Shown: positions 38,559-47,020, numbered from the stretch's first letter. The stretch is DNA of 64,000 nucleotides from Deltaproteobacteria bacterium (GCA_028713995.1 JAQTNF010000010.1:1-64000); one strand, 5' to 3'. Numbers and translations are program-made. The notes: generated by a model not told the origin, from the letters alone.

Positions 38559-38932
38559 GACTTCTTGGCCGGGTCGCGGTGCCGCTCCTGAACGCGCTGC
38601 TCGTGTCGAGCGGCAACATGCTGCTCAAGTGGACCATGACGCACATTGGGGAAGGCGCCCCGCTCTCGGCCGTGCTCTTGGTGCCTTCTTTCTGGCTCGG
38701 GCTCGGCCTGTACGCGGCCGGGTTCCTCGTGTGGATGGCGCTGCTCGCCACCTCCCAAATCAGCCGGGTGCTGCCGCTCGTGGTGGGGCTCACGTTCGCC
38801 TTGGTGGTGGCCGGGTCCGTGGTGTTCTTCGGCGAGGTCTACTCGGCTCCGCGCGTGGCCGGCGTGGCGGTCATCTTCGTGGGCGCCGCGCTCATCGTGT
38901 GGCGCCAGGCCAAAGCCAAGGAGGCAGGGTGA
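38555..38932 (+). CDS. Half-size SMR/EamA-like membrane protein, first subunit
   Basis: A 125-residue protein with four predicted membrane helices (LLNALLVSSGNMLLKWTM, FWLGLGLYAAGFLVWMALL, VLPLVVGLTFALVVAGSVVF and VAGVAVIFVGAALIVW). The layout is that of SMR or ArnE/ArnF-type proteins. The start is a TTG at 38555 that overlaps the GT2 stop (TTGA); a GTG at 38579 is an alternative. Given the neighbours it is more likely a lipid-linked sugar flippase subunit than a drug exporter. Confidence 0.8.
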   Translation: MRLLGRVAVPLLNALLVSSGNMLLKWTMTHIGEGAPLSAVLLVPSFWLGLGLYAAGFLVWMALLATSQISRVLPLVVGLTFALVVAGSVVFFGEVYSAPRVAGVAVIFVGAALIVWRQAKAKEAG

Positions 38933-39276
38933 CGCCGTACGTGATGCTGGCGGTGTTCACCGTGGCCATCGCGGCCGCGAACGTGGTGCTGCGCGTGGGC
39001 CTGCGATCGGTGTCCCGGCCGGGCCTGAAGGGGATGATCCAGCACTCGCTTCGGACGTGGACGGTCTGGCTCGGCGGGCTGCTCTACGTGGGCTCGACCG
39101 CGCTGTGGCTCGTGGTGCTCGAGCACGTGGACCTGGGGCTCGCCTACCCGGTCTACATCGGCGGCTCTTTCGCGCTCGTGTACCTGTGCTCCTTCACGCT
39201 CTTGAAGGAGCGCTTCGACTGGCCGAGCCTGTGCGGGGCCATCCTCGTCTTCGTGGGGATCGTGATCGCGGCGTAG
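38929..39276 (+). CDS. Half-size SMR/EamA-like membrane protein, second subunit
   Basis: A 115-residue protein with four helices (YVMLAVFTVAIAAANVVLR, VWLGGLLYVGSTALWLVVL, YPVYIGGSFALVYLCSF, and LCGAILVFVGIVIAA). It keeps the ALWLVVLEHVDLGLAYPVY segment typical of SMR proteins. The start is a GTG at 38929 with AAGGAGG upstream, overlapping the previous stop (GTGA). Together with the previous gene it forms a heteromeric pair like ArnE/ArnF or EbrA/EbrB; translation is coupled through three genes. Confidence 0.83.
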   Translation: MTPYVMLAVFTVAIAAANVVLRVGLRSVSRPGLKGMIQHSLRTWTVWLGGLLYVGSTALWLVVLEHVDLGLAYPVYIGGSFALVYLCSFTLLKERFDWPSLCGAILVFVGIVIAA

Positions 39277-39287
39277 GGTCCCGCTCC

Positions 39288-39698
39288 TCACCGCTCTTTC
39301 AAAAACGCCGCGACGGAGATCGCGCGCTCCGGGAAGCGCGCGAGGAGGCGTTTGTCGTAGGTGACGACCCTTGTTCTCTCCATCGCGGCCAAGGCAACGA
39401 AGAAGGTGTCGTAGACCGGGTGGCCGTTCGCTACCGACAGCTCGAGGGCAGCCTCCCACAGATGGTTCGCCGGGACGACGGCTCCGACGAGCGCCTCGGC
39501 CTCGCGCAGGGCCGACAGGCCCGCCTCGAGGTCCAGCCCGCGGGCACGCGTCCACTGCCAGACAGTGTTGGCGATTTCGACGCGAAACGAGTCCGGCACG
39601 ACGATGTCCCGCGCCTTCTCAAAGGATCGCAGCGCTTCGTCCCGATGCTCCGGAACGTTCAGGAGCGCGTACGCGAAGACGTTGGTGTCAAACACCAT
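39288..39698 (-). CDS. PIN-domain toxin (VapC/FitB type)
   Basis: A 136-residue PIN-domain ribonuclease. The acidic centre is visible: MVFDTNVFAYAL (Asp4), VEIANTVWQW (Glu) and HPVYDTFFVALA (Asp), followed by VVTYDKRLL. It would cleave tRNA or rRNA and is neutralised by the antitoxin encoded upstream. Its start overlaps the antitoxin end by 11 bases. The module stands alone in a gap between convergent genes, which fits mobile toxin-antitoxin cassettes. Confidence 0.9.
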   Translation of the reverse strand: MVFDTNVFAYALLNVPEHRDEALRSFEKARDIVVPDSFRVEIANTVWQWTRARGLDLEAGLSALREAEALVGAVVPANHLWEAALELSVANGHPVYDTFFVALAAMERTRVVTYDKRLLARFPERAISVAAFLKER

Positions 39699-39933
39699 CG
39701 GCGTTGTCCCCGTCGCGGGATGCGACGAGCCATGCGTCCACCTCGTTCGCCTCGGATGGAGGCAGCTCGGACCACCGTTGCCGGATCCTTGCGATGAGCG
39801 CCCTCCTCGTGGCGTAGCGCTCGAACAGGAGCTCGCGGACCTCCTGCTCCATGGACCTCTCGCGCCGCGCCGCCGTCCGCTTCAGGCGCGTGACGAGATC
39901 TTCCGGAAGGTTTCTGATCGTCAGCGTGGCCAT
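39688..39933 (-). CDS. Ribbon-helix-helix antitoxin (FitA-like)
   Basis: An 81-residue antitoxin. The first 45 residues form the ribbon-helix-helix motif (MATLTIRNLPEDLVTRLKRT, then SMEQEVRELL). The remainder (about residues 50-81) should bind the toxin. GGAGG lies close before the ATG. Such proteins repress their own promoter when in complex with the toxin; I did not find a clear dyad in the short upstream gap. Confidence 0.9.
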   Translation of the reverse strand: MATLTIRNLPEDLVTRLKRTAARRERSMEQEVRELLFERYATRRALIARIRQRWSELPPSEANEVDAWLVASRDGDNADGV

Positions 39934-40032
39934 GGGCCGCCTCCTTTCCCCCTGCCTTCATGATGGAGCGAACGGAACGTGCGTGCAAGCAGATTGACAG
40001 CACCGTTCGGACGGATCGAGGGTGGGGTCCGG

Positions 40033-41220
40033 CTACTTCAGCACGCCGAGGCGCTTGCCGACCGTCTCGAAGGCCGCGACGGCCTTGTCGAGGTGGTGCT
40101 TCTCGTGCGCGGCCGAGATCTGGGTGCGGATGCGCGCCTTGTCCTTGGGCACGACCGGGTATGAGAAGCCGATGACGTAGATGCCCTCCTTGAGCATCTC
40201 CTCGGCGAACTTGCCGGCCAGCGCCGCGTTGTAGAGCATCACCGGCACGATGGCGGTCTCACCCTTGAGCACGTCGAAACCCAGCTTGTCGAGCTTCTCG
40301 CGGAAGTAGCGCACGTTGTCCATGAGCTTGTCGCGGCGCGCGGTCGTGGACGACAGCATCTCGAACGTCTTGATGGCCGCGGCGCACAGGCTGGGAGTGA
40401 GTGAGTTGGAGAAGAGGTACGGCCGCGACCGCTGGCGCAAGAGCTCCACGATCTCCTTGCGCCCTGTGGTGTAGCCGCCGGAGCCGCCGCCGAGGGACTT
40501 GCCGAGCGTCGAGGTGATGACGTCGACGCGCCCCTCCACGCCGCAGTGCTCCGGCGTGCCGCGGCCGGTCCTGCCGATGTAGCCCGTGGCGTGCGAGTCG
40601 TCGACCATGACCATGGCGTTGTACTTCTCGGCGAGATCGCAGATCTTGTCGAGCTTGACGAGGTAGCCGTCCATGGAGAACACGCCGTCGGTCGCGATCA
40701 TGCGGCGGCGCTTGTCCTGCGTCTTCTTCAGGATCTCCTCGAGCTCCTCCATGTTCGAGTTCTTGTAGCGGTAGCGCTCGGCCTTGCACAGGCGCACGCC
40801 GTCGATGATCGACGCGTGGTTGAGCTCGTCGGAGATGATGGCGTCCTGCTCGTTGAGGACGACCTCGAAGAGCCCGCCGTTGGCGTCGAAGCACGAGGAG
40901 TAGAGGATCGTGTCCTCGGTCTTGTGGAACTTGGTGATGACCGCTTCGAGCTGCTTGTGCAGGTCCTGCGTGCCGCAGATGAAGCGCACGGATGCCATGC
41001 CGAAGCCGCGCTCGTCGAGGGCGCGCTTGGCCGCCGCGATGATCTCCTTGTTGTCGGCGAGCCCGATGTAGTTGTTGGCGCACATGTTGATGACCTCACC
41101 CTGGGGCACCTTGATGGAGGCGCTCTGGGGCGATTGGATCACGCGCTCGTTCTTGTACGTGCCGGCCTCGCGGATGCCGGTGATTTCGGACTGGATTTCA
41201 TTGCGGTACTTGTCGAACAT
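40033..41220 (-). CDS. kbl: 2-amino-3-ketobutyrate CoA ligase
   Basis: PLP-dependent enzyme that splits 2-amino-3-oxobutanoate with CoA to glycine and acetyl-CoA, the second step of threonine degradation. It has 395 residues. The PLP lysine is Lys241 in [23 protein letters not shown] and NNYIGLAD are further family motifs. The start at 41220 has GGAGGTG upstream. It is divergent from tdh across 145 bases; the two enzymes catalyse consecutive steps and may share control. A GGCCC hairpin lies directly upstream of the ribosome binding site. Confidence 0.96.
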   Translation of the reverse strand: MFDKYRNEIQSEITGIREAGTYKNERVIQSPQSASIKVPQGEVINMCANNYIGLADNKEIIAAAKRALDERGFGMASVRFICGTQDLHKQLEAVITKFHKTEDTILYSSCFDANGGLFEVVLNEQDAIISDELNHASIIDGVRLCKAERYRYKNSNMEELEEILKKTQDKRRRMIATDGVFSMDGYLVKLDKICDLAEKYNAMVMVDDSHATGYIGRTGRGTPEHCGVEGRVDVITSTLGKSLGGGSGGYTTGRKEIVELLRQRSRPYLFSNSLTPSLCAAAIKTFEMLSSTTARRDKLMDNVRYFREKLDKLGFDVLKGETAIVPVMLYNAALAGKFAEEMLKEGIYVIGFSYPVVPKDKARIRTQISAAHEKHHLDKAVAAFETVGKRLGVLK

Positions 41221-41231
41221 GGTCACCTCCG

Positions 41232-41255
41232 GGCCCGTGAGAATGGGCCTTTTTT
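41232..41255 (+). terminator. GC hairpin with T-run in the kbl-tdh divergent gap
   Basis: GGCCC (41232-41236) pairs with GGGCC (41245-41249) and is followed by six T on the + strand. Read on + it looks like an intrinsic terminator pointing toward tdh; read on - it is a hairpin just before the kbl ribosome binding site. It may stop antisense transcripts or tune kbl translation. Confidence 0.4.
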
Positions 41256-41365
41256 ATGGCGTTTTCGCACCGGGAAGCTAGCAGTTGCCGCCAAATCGGG
41301 CAAGGTGTAGTTTACTGCGCGGCCGGGCCCCGAGGGCCCCAAATCACACACCAGCGAGGTGCTCC

Positions 41366-42340
41366 ATGGCAAAGGAAATCAAACGGATCCTGGTGACGGG
41401 CGCGGTGGGGCAGATCGGCTCCGAGCTCACGATGGCCCTGCGCAAAAGGTACGGCTCGGACAACGTGGTGGCCACGGGCCGCAAGACGGCTCCGAGCAAG
41501 GAGCTCAAGGAGTCGGGCCCCTTCTACTTCATCGACGTGAGCAAGCGCGAGACCCTCGAGGAGGTCGTCAAGAAGCACAAGATCGACACCATCGTGCACA
41601 TGGCCGCGATCCTGTCCGCGGTCGGTGAGAAGAACCCCATGATGGCGTGGGACGTGAATATGAACGGCACGATCGTGGTGCTCGAGTGCGCCCGCGAGCA
41701 CAATATGACCCAGGTGCTCGTGCCGTCGTCGATCGCGGCCTTCGGCCCGGGCACGCCGCTCGAGAACACGCCCAACGACACGGTCTTGAAGCCCACCACC
41801 ATGTACGGCGTGACCAAGGTGGCCGGCGAGCTCCTGTGCGACTACTACGTGCGCAGGTACGGCCTCGACGTCCGCGGCCTGCGGTACCCGGGCATCATCA
41901 GCTCCGAGACCCCGCCCGGCGGCGGCACGACCGACTACGCGGTGGCCATCTACTACGAGGCGGTGAGGCAGAAGAAGTACACCTGCTTCGTGCGCGAGGA
42001 CACGCGCCTGCCCATGATGTACATGCCCGACTGCCTCAAGGCCACCATGGACCTCATGGCCGCGCCGTTCGAGACCCTGAAGCACCACTCGGACTTCAAC
42101 GTGGGCTCCATGAGCTTCTCCGCGGGCGAGCTCGCGGCCGAAATCAAGAAGCACGTCCCGGAATTCAAGGTCGCGTACGAGCCCGACTTCAGGCAGGCCA
42201 TCGCCGACTCCTGGCCGCGCTCGCTCGATGATACCTGCGCACGGCAGGAGTGGGGCTGGAAGCCGGCCTGGGATCTCGCCGCCATGACCAAGGACATGCT
42301 CGAGGCCCTGCGCAAACGCCACACGGCCGGCAAGTTGTAA
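41366..42340 (+). CDS. tdh: L-threonine 3-dehydrogenase, SDR type
   Basis: A 324-residue NAD-dependent short-chain dehydrogenase/epimerase-like enzyme. The Rossmann motif is ILVTGAVGQIGSEL, the catalytic YxxxK is MYGVTKVAGE. The signature LRYPGIISSETPPGGGTTDY, followed by EDTRLPMMYMPDCL, is diagnostic of the epimerase-like threonine dehydrogenases (as in animals and Flavobacterium), not of the zinc-dependent Tdh of E. coli. Adjacent divergent kbl supports this role. The start has GAGGT six bases upstream. The next gene, cysC, begins 26 bases after the stop. Confidence 0.93.
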   Translation: MAKEIKRILVTGAVGQIGSELTMALRKRYGSDNVVATGRKTAPSKELKESGPFYFIDVSKRETLEEVVKKHKIDTIVHMAAILSAVGEKNPMMAWDVNMNGTIVVLECAREHNMTQVLVPSSIAAFGPGTPLENTPNDTVLKPTTMYGVTKVAGELLCDYYVRRYGLDVRGLRYPGIISSETPPGGGTTDYAVAIYYEAVRQKKYTCFVREDTRLPMMYMPDCLKATMDLMAAPFETLKHHSDFNVGSMSFSAGELAAEIKKHVPEFKVAYEPDFRQAIADSWPRSLDDTCARQEWGWKPAWDLAAMTKDMLEALRKRHTAGKL

Positions 42341-42366
42341 AACAAAACGAGGGAGGAGCAACACAC

Positions 42367-42972
42367 ATGACCGACCAGAAGGCCACCAACATCACCTGGC
42401 ACGCGCACAACGTGACCACGCAAGATCTCGAGAGGCTGCACGGCCACAAGGGCGTCACGATCTGGTTCACGGGCCTGTCCGCGTCAGGCAAGTCGACCAT
42501 CGCCAACGCGGTGGCCGCGGCCCTGCACGGCCGGGGCATGAGCACGTTCGTGCTCGACGGCGACAACATCCGGCACGGGCTCAACAAGGATCTCGGGTTC
42601 TCGCCCGAGGACCGCGTGCAGAACATCCGGCGCATCGGCGAGGTGGCGAAGCTCTTCACCTCGGCGGCCGTCATCAACTGCACGGCGTTCATCAGCCCCT
42701 ACGTGGCGGACCGCAAGATCGCGCGCGACCTGCAACCCGAGACCTTCATCGAGGTCTACTGCAAGTGCGAGGTCGATGTGTGCGAAAGCCGCGATCCCAA
42801 GGGACTCTACAAGAAGGCCAAGGCCGGACAGATCAAGGAGTTCACGGGCGTGAGCGCACCGTACGAGGCGCCCGAGCGCCCGGAGGTGCTGCTCGATACA
42901 GGAAGGATGTCCGTGGAAGCGTGCGCGTCCGCTGTGATCGAGACCCTGAAGTCCCGCGGCTTCGTTTCCTAG
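42367..42972 (+). CDS. cysC: Adenylylsulfate (APS) kinase
   Basis: Phosphorylates adenosine 5'-phosphosulfate to PAPS. It has 201 residues. The P-loop is GLSASGKST near 36-44; VLDGDNIRHGL, SPEDRVQNIRRIGEVAKL and FIEVYCKCEVDVCE are typical. GGAGGAG precedes the ATG. The gene is downstream of tdh but no sulfate adenylyltransferase or transporter is near, so PAPS might serve a sulfotransferase elsewhere. Confidence 0.95.
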   Translation: MTDQKATNITWHAHNVTTQDLERLHGHKGVTIWFTGLSASGKSTIANAVAAALHGRGMSTFVLDGDNIRHGLNKDLGFSPEDRVQNIRRIGEVAKLFTSAAVINCTAFISPYVADRKIARDLQPETFIEVYCKCEVDVCESRDPKGLYKKAKAGQIKEFTGVSAPYEAPERPEVLLDTGRMSVEACASAVIETLKSRGFVS

Positions 42973-42977
42973 CGCCG

Positions 42978-43217
42978 CTAGGCCACCTGCTCCACGTCGC
43001 CGCCCTGCTTCCGCCCCGGTACGGACGCCTTCTTCGGGCTCGCGTGCAGCTCGAGCGGCGCGAGGTGGGCCTTCACCCAGCTCTCGTCGCGGCCCCGCAC
43101 GGCGGCCAACAGGCAGTCGGCGCACAACCGGGCATGGTCGAGCACGGCCATGGCCAGCTTGGGGCACTCGTCGCAGAAAATCGGCGGTTCCATTCTACTT
43201 CCAATGTGAGTCGCCAT
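42978..43217 (-). CDS. Small Cys-pair protein of unknown function
   Basis: A 79-residue protein with two CxxC pairs (CDEC and CADC), probably a single zinc knuckle, followed by a basic tail. GGAGGGGG six bases before the ATG at 43217 supports that start; an internal ATG at 43193 is possible. It follows the M16 pair on the same strand by 22 bases. Function unknown. Confidence 0.65.
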   Translation of the reverse strand: MATHIGSRMEPPIFCDECPKLAMAVLDHARLCADCLLAAVRGRDESWVKAHLAPLELHASPKKASVPGRKQGGDVEQVA

Positions 43218-43239
43218 ATCCCCCTCCGCAAGAGTCGAC

Positions 43240-44820
43240 CTACCTGAAAACGTCCCCGACCTTCACGATGGTGATGGATGACCGCGGGATGCCGAGCTTC
43301 ATGCCTTCCACGATCTTGTCCTCGGCAACGACGTCGTCGGGCTTGGGAGACGCGTAGGTCACGGGCGACGGCGCATCCGCGACGAGCGCGTCGGCAAACT
43401 TCGCGGCGTCCCTGGTCACCATGGCGATCTTCATCTTGTCCTTTGACAGGTGCCTCTTGATCGCCGCGTTCACCTGCTCGACGTCAAGCTTGTCGAGCGC
43501 GCCGAACAGGTACTCGAAGTAGGGCTTGTCGAGGCCGTAGAAGCGGTCGTCGAGGGCGTAGCCGAGCTGCGACGACTCGGTCATGGCATACGTGAGGTAA
43601 TACCGTTTCACGAAAGCGCGCGTGCGCTCGAAGTCCTCCTTGGTGAGCCCCTTGTCGACGAGCTCCTGGAGCTTGGCAAGCGCGAGGCGCAGGGCGAAGT
43701 GCTTGTCCTTGTCGGCCACCGGCCGCAGCCAGATGCTGAAGGACTGCTGCCTGCGCGAGATGTTGGGCGTGGGGATGCGCTCGCCGCCCTCCTGCGCGAA
43801 GTGCTCGACGTACGCGTAGTCGCCGTAGTTGAAGCCGCGTTTCTCGCGTAAGGAAGTGTAGAGCACACCCGACGAGTTGCGGTGCTGGCCGAAGTACGCC
43901 TCCACGAGCTTGAGCGCCGGGTAGTCCGGATCGCCGCGCCTCACGTCGATGGGCTCGCCGATGGAGATGGCCGTGGCCTCGGCGCTCGGCTTGTCGACGA
44001 GGAGCACCTCGATGCCCGACGGAACGGGCGCGGGCGGCAGATCCGCGGGAGGGGCGCACGTGCACGGCAGGGCCTTCATGTCCTGCCTGACCTTGTCCGC
44101 GAACCCCTCCGGGATCGCACCGGCGAGCCCGATGGTGAGACGCGAGGCGCACAGCACGCGGCCGCGCTGCGCCTTCACGTCGTCGAGGGTGGCGGTCCCG
44201 AGGCCCGTCTCCGAGCCGAGCGTGGGGTGGCCGTAGGGGTGGCCCTCATAGAGCACGGACGCGAGGGCGGCCTTGCCGAGCGCCTCGTCGTCGTTGCCGC
44301 GCAGGCTGAGGGCGAGATCGCTGCGCAGGGTTTCGCGCACGCGCTCGAAGTCCTTCGGGTCGAGGCGGGGCTTGGTGAGAACGTCGCGGAAGAGCTCGTA
44401 GTAGGCGGCCACGTGGTCCTTGTGGCAGCGTCCGAGGAACACGGTCTCATCCCGATCGACCTCCACCTGCACCGATGCGGCCATGGGGAAGAGCTTCTCG
44501 ATGAGCTCGGGGTAGGTGAGCGACTCGGTCCCGCCGTCGGTCATGAGCGTGGCCGTGAGCAACGTGAGGCCGGGGAGATCGACCGGATCGTCGGCCGAGC
44601 CGGCCTTGAAAACGAAGCGGAAGCTCACCGAGCTCGACGCGGGCGAGGGCAGGAGCACGACCGGGATCTCGGACGCGCTCGCTTCGGCCGCCGGGGCCGC
44701 CTCGATCGGTGCAGGGGTCGGCTCGGGCGTGGTCGGTTTCCTGGGGGGCAGGGGCTCGCAGCAGCCCGCGACGAGGAGCGCAAGGCCCGTGAGGCTCGCG
44801 ATGGAGACGAGGCGTGTCAC
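43240..44820 (-). CDS. M16-family non-catalytic subunit, lipoprotein
   Basis: A 526-residue partner subunit of an M16 (insulinase-like) peptidase. The signal peptide ends in LALLVAGC (lipobox), followed by a Pro/Ala linker to about residue 50. The zinc site HxxEH is missing; the equivalent region reads GLTLLTATLMTDGG. The C-terminal half keeps LREKRGFNYGDYAYVEHF and DDRFYGLDKPYFEYL, with the Arg/Tyr residues that help hold substrate in non-catalytic partners. The start is GTG 44820 with GGAGGTG upstream, overlapping the catalytic subunit's stop (GTGA). Predicted to be anchored in the envelope. Confidence 0.9.
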   Translation of the reverse strand: MTRLVSIASLTGLALLVAGCCEPLPPRKPTTPEPTPAPIEAAPAAEASASEIPVVLLPSPASSSVSFRFVFKAGSADDPVDLPGLTLLTATLMTDGGTESLTYPELIEKLFPMAASVQVEVDRDETVFLGRCHKDHVAAYYELFRDVLTKPRLDPKDFERVRETLRSDLALSLRGNDDEALGKAALASVLYEGHPYGHPTLGSETGLGTATLDDVKAQRGRVLCASRLTIGLAGAIPEGFADKVRQDMKALPCTCAPPADLPPAPVPSGIEVLLVDKPSAEATAISIGEPIDVRRGDPDYPALKLVEAYFGQHRNSSGVLYTSLREKRGFNYGDYAYVEHFAQEGGERIPTPNISRRQQSFSIWLRPVADKDKHFALRLALAKLQELVDKGLTKEDFERTRAFVKRYYLTYAMTESSQLGYALDDRFYGLDKPYFEYLFGALDKLDVEQVNAAIKRHLSKDKMKIAMVTRDAAKFADALVADAPSPVTYASPKPDDVVAEDKIVEGMKLGIPRSSITIVKVGDVFR

Positions 44821-46166
44821 TTGGCACCTCCTTGTGCGGTGGCCATGGTCACGACCGTGCGCCGTTTTTCGGTGAGAAAGGTCTTGGCCACCCGGACGAC
44901 GTCCTCGGGCGTGACCTGCTCGAGGGCCTTTCCGAAACCGTCCACGGCTGACGGGTCGCCCGTGGCCGAAAGGAGCGCCACCATGGTGAGGGCCGCATCC
45001 TTGGGGGTTTCGAGCGAGAGCAAAAAGCCGTAGCGCGCGTTTGACTTGACCGCCTCGATGCGCTCCTTCGGCACCTTGCCCTCGGCCACCTCGGCGATGG
45101 CCGCGTCCACGGCGGCCTGCACCTCGGCGAAGGTGGTGCCCTCCTTGAGCGTGGCCTGCACCTGAAAGAGGAACGGATCGCGCGACAGCGGCGCGAAGAT
45201 GCCGTTCGACGCCTCGAGCGAGAGCACCTTCTGATCCTCGACGACGAGCTTGCGGAAGAGCGGGCTCGACTCGCCGAAGGCCAGGTGCGAAACGATCTCG
45301 AGCGCGGCCGAGTCCGCGTTCGTCTTGAACGCCGGGATCTTGTACGCCATGATCATCTTGGGCGACGTGGGCCCGGTCCACGGCACGTGCGCGGAGCGCG
45401 GCTCATTCTGCTCGGGCTCGAGCTTGACCCGCGTCTTGGCCCTCTTCAGCTTCCAGTCGCCGTAGGCCGCCTCGATCCTCTTCAACACGTCGGCCCTGTC
45501 GAAGTCGCCCGCGACCACCACGAACATGTCGTCCGGCGCGTAGAAGCGCTTCTCAAAGCGCTTCGAGTACTTGAAGTAGCCCGGCATGGCCTTGATGTCC
45601 TCGAGCCAGCCGATGGTGTCGTGGCCGTAGGTGTGGCGCGTGAAGGCCGTGGACAAGAGCTTCTCGTCCATCTTGAGCTCGGGGTGGGCCGAGCCCATGT
45701 TGTACTCGCCGAGCACGGCGCCGGTCTCGGTCTTGAAGTCGCTCTCCAAGAAGTCGAGGTTTCGGAAGCGATCGGCCTCGATCTCGATGATCTGAGGCAG
45801 TCCCTCGGAGGGCGCGACCACGGAATAGACCGTGAGGTCGAACCACGTGAACGCGTTGTTGTCCGCGCCGAGCTCCTGCATCTTGGCCTCGTACACCGCG
45901 GACGGGAAGCGCTTGGTGCCGCGGAACATCAGGTGCTCGAAGAGGTGCGCGAAGCCCGTGTGACCCTTGTCGGTCTCGTCGCGCGAGCCGGCGCGCACGA
46001 GCGTGAAGTAGGCCGCCATGCCGGGGGAGCGCCACGGGATGGTGACCACGGTCAGGCCGTTCGCGAGCTTGTCCACGCCCGGCTTTTGCGGCAGCACCTG
46101 GGCCGACGCGCCCGCGGCGGCGAGCCACGCGCACAGGGCTGCGAGGCAAAGGAATGTCCGTCTCAC
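44817..46166 (-). CDS. M16-family zinc peptidase, catalytic subunit
   Basis: A 449-residue secreted peptidase. Residues 1-22 are a signal peptide (CLAALCAWLAAAGASA). The inverted zinc motif HLFEH is at 74-78, and the third ligand is a Glu downstream in GAVLGEYN. The remainder follows the usual two-lobed fold (VVVAGDFDRADVLKRIE, AYKIPAFKT). It acts with the lipoprotein subunit encoded next, as in heterodimeric bacterial PqqL/MPP-like pairs. Substrate unknown. Confidence 0.94.
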   Translation of the reverse strand: MRRTFLCLAALCAWLAAAGASAQVLPQKPGVDKLANGLTVVTIPWRSPGMAAYFTLVRAGSRDETDKGHTGFAHLFEHLMFRGTKRFPSAVYEAKMQELGADNNAFTWFDLTVYSVVAPSEGLPQIIEIEADRFRNLDFLESDFKTETGAVLGEYNMGSAHPELKMDEKLLSTAFTRHTYGHDTIGWLEDIKAMPGYFKYSKRFEKRFYAPDDMFVVVAGDFDRADVLKRIEAAYGDWKLKRAKTRVKLEPEQNEPRSAHVPWTGPTSPKMIMAYKIPAFKTNADSAALEIVSHLAFGESSPLFRKLVVEDQKVLSLEASNGIFAPLSRDPFLFQVQATLKEGTTFAEVQAAVDAAIAEVAEGKVPKERIEAVKSNARYGFLLSLETPKDAALTMVALLSATGDPSAVDGFGKALEQVTPEDVVRVAKTFLTEKRRTVVTMATAQGGAK

Positions 46167-46226
46167 GGTGGAGCCTCCTTGGTTTTGGAAGAACGGACCG
46201 GTTGTAGGTGGCCACGGGACCCGGCG

Positions 46227-46655
46227 TCAAGGGGGGGCTGTCCACGGATCGATCACCGTCACGCCGCTTGCGACCATGTCGTTGCCGTTTCGTGTGGCAA
46301 CGGCCAGGCCGTGGACGAGCGCAGTGGCCGCGATCATGCCGTCGATGACGGGCATCCTGCGGCCCGTGCGCTCTGCGCGGCCCTGGATCTCACCCCAGCA
46401 CGCTGCCACCGCACAATCCACGGGCAGCAGCCTCGTACCGAAGCGATCGGCCAGCCCGCCGTCGACCCACGCGCCGAGCGCCTCCTTGCGCTTCTCGTCG
46501 TCGAGCCTTGCGATCCCCTTGTGGATCTCTCCGATCGTGAGCACGCTCAGGTACAGGTCCGTCTCACGTTGGGCCTCGAGCCAGTGCAGCACCTTGGGCT
46601 CCGGCATCCGGCGCACGGTCTCGGAAATGACGCACGTGTCGAGGATGAGCCTCAC
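46227..46655 (-). CDS. PIN-domain toxin (VapC type)
   Basis: A 142-residue PIN ribonuclease. Acidic motifs are LILDTCVISE (Asp6), LTIGEIHKG (Glu) and PVIDGMIAATA (Asp), with a C-terminal VATRNGNDM. The ATG overlaps the antitoxin stop (ATGA). The nearest relatives in layout are VapC and FitB toxins paired with Phd antitoxins. Second PIN toxin of the window. Confidence 0.92.
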   Translation of the reverse strand: MRLILDTCVISETVRRMPEPKVLHWLEAQRETDLYLSVLTIGEIHKGIARLDDEKRKEALGAWVDGGLADRFGTRLLPVDCAVAACWGEIQGRAERTGRRMPVIDGMIAATALVHGLAVATRNGNDMVASGVTVIDPWTAPP

Positions 46656-46903
46656 AGCGATACCTCCCTGCCGGGATCATCGATGCGCTCGAGGTCGAGC
46701 TCCGTGCCCGCGAGCGGCGAGGCCATGAGAAACTCGACTAGGCCGGTTCGCGGCGCGACGAGTTGGTCGTAGTCTCCAGCCGCGATCACGACAACAACCT
46801 GCTTGCCCCGGCGCGTGATCGTCTGCGGCCCGCGCTTGAGCGCCCGATCGACGAGCTCGCTCAGGCGGTTCTTGGCTTCCTGGAGCTGCCATTCGTTTTT
46901 CAT
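46652..46903 (-). CDS. Phd/YefM-type antitoxin
   Basis: An 83-residue antitoxin. MKNEWQLQEAKNRLSELVDR and QTITRRGKQVVVVIAAGDYD form the Phd/YefM fold; the C-terminal EFLMASPLAGTELDLERID is the toxin-binding tail. The ATG at 46903 has GGAGGT upstream. An operator-like palindrome lies 20 bases upstream, next to a promoter, consistent with autoregulation. Confidence 0.92.
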   Translation of the reverse strand: MKNEWQLQEAKNRLSELVDRALKRGPQTITRRGKQVVVVIAAGDYDQLVAPRTGLVEFLMASPLAGTELDLERIDDPGREVSL

Positions 46904-46923
46904 CAAGACCTCCATTCAAACAG

Positions 46924-46936
46924 CTAGACTGTCTAG
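46924..46936 (-). promoter_or_regulatory. Operator palindrome of the Phd/PIN module
   Basis: CTAGAC-T-GTCTAG is a perfect dyad with one central base, placed between the predicted -10 and the ribosome binding site of the antitoxin gene. Such sites bind Phd-type antitoxins in other systems. Confidence 0.6.
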
Positions 46937-46940
46937 GTTG

Positions 46941-46969
46941 ATCATGTATCAAGAGATGAGGGATGTCAA
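46941..46969 (-). promoter_or_regulatory. Promoter of the Phd/PIN module
   Basis: On the - strand a perfect TTGACA (46964-46969) and CATGAT (46941-46946) are spaced by 17 bases. The transcription start would fall close to the palindrome at 46924-46936. Confidence 0.55.
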
Positions 46970-47020
46970 TAGTGCCGTCCATCCCGAAGCCGGTATCCGA
47001 TTCACCGCGCGGCAATATCG

